From Leguminivora glycinivorella (lineage: Eukaryota; Arthropoda; Insecta; Lepidoptera; Tortricidae), in contig NC_062979.1 of assembly GCF_023078275.1 (NCBI RefSeq), positions 25,277,848 through 25,341,847 of the forward strand: a DNA stretch of 64,000 nt. The letters are read 5' to 3'. The position numbers and the translations under genes were made by a program. The notes below the pieces were generated by a model. It saw only the letters and a program-made list of their open reading frames with translations, did no database searches and was not told where the DNA came from. Below are positions 45,205 through 56,044 of this stretch, one piece after another. Each line of letters begins with the position of its first letter. Within the stretch, counting starts at the first letter, position 1.

Positions 45205-45435
45205 GGCACTGGTCCCACCGCGAGCTATTAAACTATGAGCTATCGTCTATAAAAACAAACAAAAGATAATCACTCCCGTGTAAATAAAAGAGACACGGCG
45301 ATGTTTATAGTTGCTCGCCCAGTGGTGAGCTATCAATATCGTCGTGTCTCTTTTATTTGTACGGGAGTGCTTATCTTTTGTTCGTTTTTATAGCCGATAG
45401 CTCATAGCTTACTAGCTTGCGGTGTGACCAGTGCC
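45205..45435. mobile_element. 231-bp near-perfect palindromic MITE
   Basis: Each arm is about 98 bp. The left arm starts GGCACTGGTCCCACCGCGAG and contains AAAAGATAATCACTCCCGTG and AAATAAAAGAGACACGGCGA. The right arm carries their complements and ends GACCAGTGCC. The central loop is about 35 bp. The transcript would form a long, nearly continuous double-stranded RNA. No target duplication longer than 2-3 bp is evident. Confidence 0.85.
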
Positions 45436-46028
45436 TTGGTATGGAGTATGGTCTGCCTCTTAATGAAAACAATTGTTGAAACATTTGTCACGGCAGACTG
45501 CACGTCCAATCATTACTCGCGATACGAGGCGCGGAAAACAGTCGTGCGTTTGAAAATCTTGCGATTCGTTTTGGAATGAATTTGTTTAGAAGCTGTGTTT
45601 CCTAAACGCCCCGTTTGGCGCGCGGTTTGAAATCCGACACAAAATGAAGTTTACCGAAACGTATAGGTAGTACTAATGAAATTTACAGCAGAAATTAAAA
45701 TTTCCAATCACCACCTAGAAAATGATGGCTGAAAATTTAGTGTAGTCATTTTTACTCGATAATGAAATCGAAAATCTGACGTAACGAACGTTTCGATAAC
45801 CATATTTTGTATGGAATTTTGAACATCGCGCCAATTGAAAGTTCTTAAGTTGACAAGCTCTTAATATCCTTTTTGACGAAACGGACTGCAATCCAGTTGC
45901 AACTCGCGTGGGAACTGCACTACGTTGCATTTGACTTGGATTTTTTATAATAGTTGACCTATATAGGTCCTAAGCTTCGCACTTTCTGAGTACATTTTAC
46001 TGAAAAAGACCAATACAATCTTCGCAAA

Positions 46029-49000
46029 ATGACTGTGGGTAAAAGAGAGGTGAACTTAGACCGGATCCTAGTGGAGGACATCGGGCAGTGGGGGCGGTTC
46101 CAGTTCCGGGCCGTGGCGCTGTGCGCGCTGGTGGCTCTGGTGGGCAGTGTGCAGTGCTACGCGTATCTGTTCACTGTCGTCAAGGTCAACACGAGGTGAG
46201 CCTCACCTGGGGATGGTAGGTCCTGGTGGGAGACAGCGGGTAGTGGGGGCGGTTCCAGTTCCGAGCCGTGGCGCTGTGCGCGCTGGTGGCTCTTGCGGGC
46301 AGTATCTGGGTACGTAGCCGAATGTCACAAACGCTCACCAAACGAAACGCTCGTAGATATCCATCTCTATCGCTCTTGTGAACTGGCGTGACAGAGCCGG
46401 ACTATCTTTCGCGGGGTTTCGTTTTCGTTACGCGTCACAGAAATGCCATTCGGCTACGGCACCTGTTCACTGTTGTCAAGGTCAATACCAGGTAAGCTGT
46501 TTTTGTTTGATAACAAAAAGATTTTTATTTGCACAACTGAGAGGCAGGAAAATAGGTAAACCTGTTGATTATATCGCTTCGCTACCAAACTCTTTAAAGT
46601 TCATTTTAAACGAACAGCGCTGGCAAGGCAATATAAGATTGTAGGGTCAAATTCGTGGTGCACACTTAATGGTTTCTTTTTTTTTTGCTGTTGTAGTGTG
46701 TATTTATACTACTATGTTTGCACCTGATTAGTGAAGTCACAAGTGCAGTAGACATATTGCAAATATTGTTAGGTAACTATTGTTTAAAAAACTCTCAATT
46801 AATGTGTATCACAAGTAATTCTAGTATTAGCTAAAAACATCACAGTCGAAACCAATTCTTAGCACGGCGTTTCGGAAAACAAGAGAATTCTGACTAGTAA
46901 AATGTCCCGGATAGTAAAATGTACCCGGAAATTTCGAAAAGATAAGGAAAACACAATCATTTTTCCTTTCATGAACTTGAATCTGGCAGGAATCACGCAA
47001 CGATGCCTTCATCAGGCGGAGGTCAGTATTACATTGCAACATCTTAAGATAGAAACAATAATCTTTGAGCATTGACAGAGCCGAATTTACAATCGGTAAC
47101 GCTCCTTGGCGAATGACACGCAACCGGCTCTATTGTACGAATAAGGAGAAGCGATAAAGATATTTTTTGCCATGGTGGCAAACACGCATACTGCCCGCCT
47201 GGTCGTAAGCAGTCACGCAAAAACCTGATGGTATACATATAATATAAGCGTGTGGGTGAGGTGTAGAATACATACTACAGTACCCTATGGACGTTTGCAA
47301 CTCAGGGTGGCTAGCCGAATGGCACAATCGCTCACGAAACGCTCACGAAACGAAGCGCTAGTAGATATCTATCTTTATCGCGCTTGCGTATTGGCGCGAC
47401 AGAGCCAGCGGCGTATCGCTTTCGTTTGGCGTCGGAGAAATGCCATTCGGCTACGGGGCCTGGCCTGCTAGCCGAATGGCATTTCTGCGACGCCAGACGC
47501 CGATAGAAAGGCCGCTGGCTCGGTCGCGCAAATACGCAAGAGCGATAGAAAAGATTGCATTTCTGCGGCGTTTCGGTGGCGTTTCGCATCGCAGAAATAT
47601 CATTCGACTACGGGGCCTGGAGCGTTACTTGCGCGTTTCCGATCCTTTACAAATATGTACACCCCTATTTTGAAGAAATTTATAGGTACTGTAGACCCTT
47701 AGGAAAACCTCGGCAGGGAGCTCATTTCGCAGCCGAAATGTCCGCGGGAAGAAATTCTCTTAAACCGTACAAGCTGAGCTAATGCTAATGCTCGGAATTG
47801 AGAGTTATTAAACTTGAACTGCAAAACCTACGCTAAGAGACTTCACTTTCTTGACAATTCTTAACAAAATGTATAATTTCAGATGCCTCATCCCCGAGTG
47901 TGAGGCGGGGGACCCTGTGTTCTCCCCGCCATGGCTCCCGCGCGCGGTGCCGCCGTCCGGCAACTCCTTGGACAGCTGCCGCCGCTTCCCGGCGAGGACA
48001 GGGAACAGCTCCGAGTCCTGTCCTGCTGACTGGTTCATTAGGAACGAGTCGGTTAGGTGCGAGGAGTACGTTTATGAGCATAAGAACTCCGCTTATTATG
48101 AGGTATTAACGCGACCTAATTTAAACGCGATTATAGGACTAAAAAGTCATTAGACAATTGCAACAGCTTCCCGTCAAATGTTCAAATGCCATAGATTCCC
48201 GGCGAGGACAAGGAACAGAGCTCATGTCCTGCTGACTGGTTCTACTATTAAAACTTCTGAGATTCGTCTTTGTGTTAGACCCGACTTAGAGGAAGATTTA
48301 TAGGACATCATTTTATTTATCAAACTCTAATGGAAGGAAATTAGACAGCGGACAAATGTGTACTTAAGCATTGTAAGCATAGAGGTTGTTATTTAGTTTT
48401 ATTTTTGGGTTTAATTTTAGTTTTAATGTTATAGTTTTAATTGTTTAGTCATATTTTTAGTATACCTATGTTACTGTTTTTGTTATACGAAAAATGTATT
48501 TAAGCATTCAACTATTTATGTTCAGTTATTGAGGAAACAACTGAAAGGTTATCTACTTTATTGGAAAACACCGTGAAATCACGTCGTAACATTTATAGGC
48601 ATGCTAAACGACCATCGATGATGGGGAATTTCAATTCCATAAACAATTTAATATCTAGAGGAACAAAGTAATGCTTAATAACTCAACGTTCCATTTCTTA
48701 CTACCATGACACAAAACAACACACCAATGGAAAAACAAATAATACGTAAGATAGAAAGTTACGTAACTTCCCTTAATTTGTACATTATTCGTGTTCGGTA
48801 AAAGGACTAGTCTAGGGTACCTATACCAAGCGTTGATATTCAAATTGATCCTTTTGCCAGGGTCCATCTATCTAAGTTACCTACCTAAGTTTCAGAAATT
48901 GATCAAATCACTACACAATTTTAATAATAAATCTGAGTCCTTTCACGAGAGACAACATCGATTCGAATCCATGGTTGCTGTTTTCTTTTCACTGCGTTGA

Positions 49001-51953
49001 ATTAACATAGTAAATTAGGATACAAGTGCTGAAAACACGAAATTTGAAATGAGTTGAGAGAGATTGAAGACGTTCTAAGGGAGTGTTTTAAATCGACAGC
49101 CTTTACAAAGTCCCTCAGTACAGATGGCCCTCTAAGTTTCAACCTGACAAGAAATTGACTACTTTGTGAAATATTGTGGGGAAAAAGCACCATCTGTACT
49201 GAGAAATCTGTTTCAGTTTGGTCTGGCGTGCGACTCGTGGCGGCCGACGCTGATCGGCTCCGCGCGCACGCTGGGCTACATGCTGTGCCTGCCGCTGACG
49301 GGGCTGCTGGCGGACCGCCGCGGCCGGCGGCTCGCGCTCGCGCTCAACCTGCTCAACTCCGTGTGGCTCGGCAGCCTGGCCTACTTCGCTCCCTCGTACA
49401 ACGCCTACTTGGCTATATCCTTTGTGGAGGCTCTGTTTGGAGCATGCACATTTTGCAGTGCTTATATTTTAGGTAAGATATTACAGTTCACATTATTTAC
49501 GGTGAATGACTTAAGTATACAAGATTTGGCAAACTTAGATCATAATCCAAGTAAGTATTTTATTTCTGAATTTTTTACACATTTTATTATTTAGACTTAT
49601 TTCACATAATGGAGTCTCAACTCAACATAGCCAAAATAACTTTTATAAAAAATCCTAACTATTCGAGTCCAAACTCATGCTTAATGAGGAGCCTAAGCTC
49701 ATCTAAAACGTTGATTTTCATAGACAGACTGTGTCTGGAACAATTGAAACATTTTTGTGAGTTACTTATTCATTACAGCTGTGGAATACGTGGGACCAAA
49801 ATACCGAGTAGCCACCGGTGTCACTATGAGTACTTGCCTCGCGATTGGACAAACGCTTCTAGGCCCCATAGCGTGGACGGAACCTTACTGGAGGAACCTC
49901 ATCCTTATACTGTACCTGCCTCAATTCATTTTCGTCAGTTACTTCTGGATCGCACCGGAGTCCGTCCGGTGGCTGATCAGCAAAGGCCGGTATGAAGAAG
50001 CATTAGAAATTTTGAAGAAAGCTGCCAAAATGAATGGCAGTGCTTTGTCGGAAAAGACTTTGAAAGAGTTCTCAGAGTTGAAAGATGTGACAAAAGAGAA
50101 AGATACAGAACAATCAGACCCTTGGTTAATATGTTTGGTGTTCAAACATAAAGCGATGTTGCTGCGTTGTTTAGTGACGCCGGTGTGGTGGATCACTTGT
50201 ATCTTCATGTACTACGGGCTGACGATATCTTCGGTGGGGATATCGGGAAACAGATACATAAACTACTCGGCCTGCAACGCCGTCGAGATCCCGGGGTACT
50301 GGGCCGCTGTGCTGCTGCTGGACAGGGTCGGGCGGAAGGCGGTGCTGACGGCCGGGTTCCTGATCAGCGGCGCCTGTCAGATTGCGTTTATATTCGTTTC
50401 TGATGGTAAGCATTTGTTTATTTATTATATTAACCATCGTATAAGTACTTTAATGAAAATATTAATAAGCATGAGTAATAGCAGCGTTGGCGTTATGAAA
50501 GTGCGTGAAGGGAAAGTGGTTTGTCAGGATCGTAGCAAATATAAATCCATGGTCTCTGCCTAGCCCTCTGGGAAACACACGTGATTGCATGTATGTAGCA
50601 GCGTTAGCACATTATTTTGTAATGCTCAGATAAGTTAGCAGGCTATACCAAAACCAAATCTATAACAAACCTCACCAAAACAAATGAAGACAATCATAAT
50701 TTTATTTGTAGCTCCAAAATCTACTGACAAGCCCACGGGATGACGGGATTACACCTAAACATTCAACAATTTTCACTTTTTCCAGGCAACTACTGGGTTT
50801 CCCTGACGGTGTACCTGATCGGCAAGATGTGCGTGTCGAGCGTGGTGACGTCATTGTACGTGTACACCGCCGAGCTGTACCCCACGCGCCACCGCTCCAG
50901 CCTCTTCGCCTACTCCTCCATGGTCGGGAGAATCGGGGGCATCCTGGCCCCGCTCATGCCCGGAGTTGTGCGTATTGGGAATTTTGTGGACAATCATTTT
51001 TATTCATATTCATATTTATTTATTTCATTCATTTTTTTTTTATTCTTTTAGTTTATTAATTGCTTTGTTCATGTTAGTTTCATCTTGCGAATTACACGTT
51101 ACCCCAGCAGTTCTCGGTTTCCGACTAATTAAAAATGATACTTACTTGAATTTATGAGTGAATCGGAGGACAAAGCAAAATTATTAAGACCTGGAACTGA
51201 TCTGATTATGGAGACACGAAGTGGTTCAGATCAGAGGTCAGAGAATCTGTAATAAAACAACATAATCACAGGTAGAACAGCGTTAGTGACAACATCTGTG
51301 TTAATGAGTATTTGTTCCTTGTAGAAAGAAAAGTGCAATCAGCCTTACAAAGAATTGATCTCCAAAAACCCTGCCCTTAAATAGTTGTTTGATGGCCTGC
51401 TAGAAACGTGGATGCATCACATAAATATGGACATGGCCTCCTTTGCTTAGCTGTAATACAGGCAGCTTTAAAAGGGAGAGAGAAAGAGTCAAATTGAGAA
51501 CCATACCATGTCACAGTATAATAAAGAGTACTATCGTACAGTATTGCCACTCCCTGGTTCCCACTGAAAGCTTTCGGTTACCGCCTGAGCCGTTCTACCA
51601 GTCGACCAGTCTTATCTCACTCAACTCACACAAGCATGGTACGCGTTCGCCTACACGCGTTTAGGCTGTGTGCGTAGGAACGAGCTTCTTTCATACATTT
51701 CATCGCCATTGTGCAAGGTGTGACCATTTACCTAATGTTCCAGGCAGCAGTGGTGTGGGAGCAGCTCCCGTTCGTGGTGTTCGGCGCGCTGGCACTAGTC
51801 TCTGGAATGCTGGTGCTGTTGGCGCCCGAGACGCTCGGCGCTCCGTTGCCGGACTCCATGGAGGACGCCGTGGAACTTGGCAAGGAGGCACCTTCTCTCC
51901 ACCAGTGGGTGAAGACGCTGGTGTTCAGAAGCAAGAGTTATAATATTCGATAG
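46029..51953 (+). CDS. SLC22-type organic cation transporter-like MFS protein, gene B (6 exons)
   Basis: The exons are 46029-46195, 47883-48102, 49217-49472, 49779-50405, 50786-50967 and 51744-51953, with GT-AG junctions at the same positions and phases as gene A; the product is 553 residues. It carries the same features: six-Cys extracellular loop after TM1 with sequons at N97 (NSS) and N110 (NES), GLLADRRGRR (158-167), APESVRWLISKGRYEEA, DRVGRK, ELYPTRHRSS, GRIGGILAPLMPG, final helix, and a complete cytosolic tail ending FRSKSYNIR. Exon 4 is 6 nt longer than in A. The ATG context (CGCAAAATG) and the shared NLDRILVE start peptide fix the N-terminus. The role is plasma-membrane transport of organic cations or carnitine-like solutes; the substrate is unknown. 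Introns contain MITEs, exon scraps and a dispersed repeat, yet the frame is intact. Confidence 0.9.
46221..46491 (+). pseudogene. Broken second copy of gene B exon 1, split by a MITE
   Basis: Twenty-five bases after exon 1, TCCTGGTGGGAGACAGCGGG, then 'tagtgggggcggttccagttccgagccgtggcgctgtgcgcgctggtggctct', repeats exon 1 (46068-46139) with about 90% identity. A 160-bp MITE occupies 46306-46465. The copy then resumes TTCACTGTTGTCAAGGTCAA TACCAG followed by GTAAGC, so even the donor site is duplicated. The frame has a TAG and the joining region is lost, so this exon cannot encode the protein. Confidence 0.85.
46306..46465. mobile_element. 160-bp fold-back MITE 'GCCGAATGGC', copy 3 (inside exon 1 duplicate)
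   Basis: The ends are CTGGGTACGTAGCCGAATG and GCCATTCGGCTACGGCACCT G. It has the same length and internal words (GATATCCATCTCTATCGCTC, GTGACAGAGCCGG) as the 30495 and 47303 copies but is more diverged. Confidence 0.85.
47303..47462. mobile_element. 160-bp fold-back MITE 'GCCGAATGGC', copy 4
   Basis: Identical over its full 160 bp to copy 1 at 30495-30654 apart from one C/T difference in GATATCTATCT[T/C]TATCG. It lies in intron 1 of gene B. Confidence 0.9.
47463..47619. mobile_element. Fold-back MITE 'GCCGAATGGC', copy 5, abutting copy 4
   Basis: It begins GCCTGCTAGCCGAATGGCAT directly where copy 4 ends and finishes ATCATTCGACTACGGGGCCTG. The interior is diverged (TTTCTGCGACGCCAGACGCC, CTCGGTCGCGCAAATACGCA). 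Tandem placement may reflect insertion into the end of another copy. Confidence 0.8.
47640..47785 (+). mobile_element. Possible LINE-derived coding scrap
   Basis: The frame ends CRPLGKPRQGAHFAAEMSAG then RNSLKPYKLS and a stop at about 47780. I recall near-identical peptides from repetitive predicted proteins in Lepidoptera, which suggests a retroelement fragment. It cannot be confirmed here. Confidence 0.3.
48196..48242 (+). pseudogene. Exon 2 scrap in intron 2 of gene B
   Basis: TTCCCGGCGAGGACAAGGAA, then 'cagagctcatgtcctgctgactggttc', repeats bases of exon 2 at about 47987-48038 (TTCCCGGCGAGGACAGGGAA ... TCCTGCTGACTGGTTC) with a short internal deletion. It has no splice sites and is noncoding. 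Confidence 0.75.
51523..51720. repeat. Dispersed repeat 'AGTACTATCGTACAGTAT', copy 2 (intron 5 of gene B)
   Basis: AGAGTACTATCGTACAGTAT, TGCCACTCCC, 'tcttatctcactcaactcacacaagcatggtacgcgttcgcctacacg' and GGAACGAGCTTCTTTCATAC match the series at 42527-42730. It ends about 25 bp before the exon 6 acceptor, so it supplies sequence close to the branch-point region. Confidence 0.6.
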
Positions 51954-52040
51954 TTTATAAAGTACCTCCGCCATGTGGTTTTGACGATTTGGAATAATAG
52001 GTACGATGGCGTCACGGTCACGGTAAATGTATGAAATTGT

Positions 52041-52140
52041 TGGTTTTAGTAAGTAAGTAATTAGGGGCGTTTTTCACAAATTTTATAAAATGAATGTTTT
52101 TCGTAACATTTATACCCTATCGAATCGATTACTGTATTGA
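52041..52140 (+). repeat. 'GGTTTTAGTAAGTAAC' dispersed repeat, copy 4
   Basis: TTGGTTTTAGTAAGTAAGTA, 'ggggcgtttttcacaaattttataaaatgaatg' and 'cctatcgaatcgatta' follow the family order. It lies 90 bp past the gene B stop, so it is likely part of its 3' UTR. Confidence 0.45.
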
Positions 52141-52407
52141 AGGTATTGAAGTTGACTCTTTAGCCATATAGCCGCCTACTCATTAGCAAAATCCCGCCAT
52201 AATTATGTGGCGTTCCATGTCTAAAGAGTCCTAAATGTTTTATGTGGATCGTTATGTGTTAAGAGCGTTCCTTTGTAATATTTCATGGCTGTGGACTTGT
52301 GCAGTAGATATACATTTTGTTGTACCCATTACATTGTGCTATTTTGTTTGCGTTAAGAGTATGTTGATTTTTTCAGTGTAAAAAAATATAATTAAATGTA
52401 TTATATT

Positions 52408-52413
52408 AATAAA
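52408..52413 (+). terminator. Candidate poly(A) signal of gene B
   Basis: AATAAA about 455 bp after the stop codon, followed by T-rich sequence. Confidence 0.4.
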
Positions 52414-52681
52414 GTAACAGTTACTTACTTTGAATGTATTTCATACAGACGTGTATTCATTAGATATGGTTTTTATCGAGCTACAGTATACAATTATTTA
52501 CGCCTCATGACGCTCATGCCAACTCATGTGATGACAATGAACTGTAAGACGTGTGCGTAAGTATTAGAAGGATAATACACATTATTATTTGAACATAACG
52601 AACGTACATACTTAAATGAAATAATTAAGAATGTTTTGTTCTCGTTTGTATACGCTCATTGAGGTGAGAATGTAGGTCATC

Positions 52682-52785
52682 CTGGGCACGTAGCCAAATG
52701 CACGAACGCTGACGAGAATATCGTTATCGTTGCTAGCTATCTCTATCGCTCTTCCGTATTGGCGATTGCCATTCCGGAAAGGCCG
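52682..52785. mobile_element. Decayed 'GCCGAATGGC' MITE, copy 6, with flanking 12-bp direct repeat
   Basis: CTGGGCACGTAGCCAAATGC, 'ctatctctatcgctcttccgtattggcg' and TTGCCATTCCGG are diverged family words; the interior is shortened to about 100 bp. GTAGGTCATCCT occurs on both sides (52672-52683 and 52786-52797), overlapping the element end and looking like a target duplication. Confidence 0.65.
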
Positions 52786-52844
52786 GTAGGTCATCCTACA
52801 ACAACCTGTTTCAAGGTTCAATCTGGCCGTAAATGTCAAAAATC

Positions 52845-53015
52845 TTCTTCTTCTTCTTCAGGTGCCATATCCTCTTCGGATGTCGGCTACCACCACAGTC
52901 CGGAACTCCTCTCTATTTGCAGTTTTTCTGCCTAGCGCGGCAGCGTCTATTCCCGTCCAGCTCTATCCATCCAGGTTATTTTTCTTTTTCCTCTGCCCCT
53001 TTTGCCTTCGATTTT
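52845..53015 (-). mobile_element. LINE ORF2 C-terminal end with (GAA)n tail
   Basis: On the minus strand: SWTGIDAAALGRKTANREEF, then RTVVVADIRRGYGT and a stop, followed at once by a (GAA)n run (plus-strand TTC repeats at 52845-52860). The ...REEFR.VV.D.RR G.GT-stop ending is a stereotyped LINE terminus. It is truncated upstream. The plus-strand frame over the same bases is a shadow. Confidence 0.55.
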
Positions 53016-53140
53016 TCCTTCTATTATGTCAAAAATCAGGGCATCAAAATTGAGTTTGAGATGGTCAAAATGACACTACATGTATCGTTGTTATTGCAGT
53101 GTGTACATGTGTGCGTAGCGCGGCAGGCTACGTTACTGTA

Positions 53141-55810
53141 GCAAACATACATTTTGAAGCAGCAACAATACTTAAATTGTAATGTTTACATCGTATTTCA
53201 CACACTTAAAGTTTCCTTAGAAAAGGTAGCGAGAGAAGTAACAGAAAATTGCCAACTGCACCGTACTGAGAGAAAAGGAAATAGGAGTGATCTTATTGAA
53301 CCACTTTATTGTTTTTGGGTTTCCTTTCTATTGATTTTATTCAAATCCACATGTCTGGTAGAAAGTGTATAACCCACCCAAACATAACCCAAAGTGGAAA
53401 GCTACATCACAGCCGTTACCACTAATAGCAGTCAATAAAGCGTGACATGAGTTTGATCGACGTGCGACGGACAGTCATCACCCACGGGGGTGACCGACGT
53501 ATTATGTCGGTTATCTGATGGATCCATGTGAGAAACGGCGAGTCAAACGCTTGGCATGACCAGTGTATTAATAACGTTTCTTCAAGGCATTTGTGATGAA
53601 TCTAAGAAAGGTTTTGCTACCTGTAACCTCAAGGGGTAGCTTTTATATCAGTTAATTTCTGAGTGACACTGGATCTTGAACAGTTTCATATATCGGCAGA
53701 GGCCTGTTTTGGGAATATAGGCACGAGTTACCCTCATACATAAATTATCAAAATTGATCCCACAGAGGTCTTCCGTCTACTTCCTTTCTATAGTTAATCT
53801 CATATGGAAATACTGTCTTAATTCATATGGAAATGCTATCTTGCAAACTGATGAAATAGGTATAATACAGTATAAGTACATACGATACATGGTAGGTAAT
53901 GAATTAAGTATGAACCGACTTGTATAAAATCTTATACTGGTTGATCAAGTGATCGACTCCTTAGCGACTGGAATGCGCTAAGAGCACCTGCAACTACTGG
54001 ACCAGAAAATAAACTTTTAATTTTTTCATTGGTTGACCGAGTCATCTAAAATGTGTTTAATTAGTTTATTATGTTTTAATGTAGGGGAATACCTATATAA
54101 GAACACTTTACTGATGGCTTTCCCTAAAAACCGACGGCTTATAAAGTTTTTATCGTATCGTATCGTAGGTACAGTAGGTAAATAACAGAGGCATCATGAT
54201 TAATTTGATTGAGAATATAATTAAATATGTAGTGAGATTAACCCCTTGCACCAATAAATCGACTTTTAATAATACTTACGTTTCTTGAGTAAGAAATAAA
54301 AACCGTGAGTATTTCAATAAAAGGGCACCTATAGTATTTAATTTATCATCCAATACGACGGGAAACGTATTAGGTAAATCTAACACGAGGACACGAGCCT
54401 GTGCCGTAAAGGATTAGGATATCTTAGGTCGTGTCACCTACATCAGTCAGTCTCAAAAGCTATAATGATTTTAATAGGCTTCCTGCGAAACTCGTTCTGA
54501 AGGGCTGTCAAAATTATAACCGTCTTGTGCCGCAATAAATTTCCTGGAAGAATGTAAACGTTCAACTGTACAGGCAGTAAGTAGGTGAATTTATTCCTGA
54601 CTGCTACTTAGCTCATCTAAATTTCGTCTCGATGTTTCTATAAAATATAACTCCGATATTAAAATTATTATGACCCCTCAAGGCATTGCGTTCCCTACTA
54701 ATAACAGTACCAGAAATTACATTAACTATTTTCTCTTCTAAGGCCAGAGAAATATGTGACACGCGCTTGTGGCACTAAGGTACCTATAAGATCGCGTTCA
54801 GATATTTATGCGGCGTTTCCACATTTTTATATTAATGGAAATTTTAAAGGAGGCATTTGTCGTGTAACATATTTTTACTGGTGACCGTACCTTGTCCATG
54901 ACTCTTCCCTTTCCGCGCAGATTCTAACCTTCTTGTACAAACTCTGTAAGTGAAACTCTGCAAACCGGCCACCGGAAAAGAAAATGACATACATTGACAT
55001 GACTATCAATTTATATGAAAAATCACAGCAAATGACGAAATGTTTTCAATCTTAATTAAAAAAATATTAATATTTTATCAGCCTTTTGAGAATCGAATTG
55101 GGACCACAAAGTCAAATTGTCTAAGAATAAATCAAAATTCGGATGTCATTGTGTCGAGGACAAAGCTGTTTCATTCAAACAGGGTAAGTCATCGGTTCGG
55201 AAAGCGGAGTTTTAAGTCGTAGCGCTCAAAAATATAATTTGTTTTTAGGTTTAAAATGTCTGACGTAATTCTGTTGTATTGTAATTTCGCTCGATGGAAA
55301 AAAATAGGTAAAAATACACCTTAAAATGACAAACAGAATTAAAGAAACTTTGCCTCTATCGACTGCATAGGAGCTGTACCTATATGAAGCCACACCAACC
55401 TAAGTTTTCAAGCCAATGAAACTCTGCTTCAATATTATTATAGTGTTTTTTAATGCAATAATTTATACAAAGTAAGCGTAAGCTTTTTTCTTCATTTTTC
55501 TCGTATTCTCACAAGGGTTACAACTGTTGCTCGCGCCTACATGAGGTTTTATTTTGTCCACCAAAGCTATTATTTTCAGCACGGCTATTTCTTCTGCAAT
55601 CCTAATAATAGGAGCCAGTATGGATCCCTGTGGTCCACCCAGTGGTTGGTAGATATCCACTTTTACTCCATCTTCTTGTCAGCCAGTTTGTTTGTTTGTT
55701 ATGTCGCGCAGCAAAACTGCGACTGCTAGTGCAGTCTGATGGTGCTCCCATATTTGCTGCTATAACATTACAGGATGTGACACATTAATGTGACGGGGTC
55801 ATTTAAAAAA
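53141..55810. other. No gene recognised (2.7 kb)
   Basis: The small frames (53154-53372, 55040-55222 and others) have no domain and no composition bias. No tandem array or fold-back element is seen. Confidence 0.45.
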
Positions 55811-55960
55811 AATACTAACCCCCTTCATTCATTAATTCACTAAATTTATCAAGCCGATAAAGTTCGTTTGTCCCTTTCTATCACACCAGTACGTCGGAAG
55901 AGACAAATGAACTTTATAGGCTTGATTTAGTAAAAGTTTATGAATTAGGGGGTAAGTATT
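55811..55960. mobile_element. 150-bp palindromic MITE (AATACTAACCCCC ends)
   Basis: The left arm AATACTAACCCCCTTCATTC continues to GATAAAGTTCGTTTGTC; the right arm GACAAATGAACTTTATAGGC ends AATTAGGGGGTAAGTATT. Arms of about 58 bp pair with a few mismatches around a 30-bp loop. Confidence 0.8.
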
Positions 55961-56044
55961 CACGGTTCAGGCACCATAAATCTATATTATAGACTTACAT
56001 TATAAATAATTGTGAGTCGAAAGTTATCCTGCATGTAGATAAAG

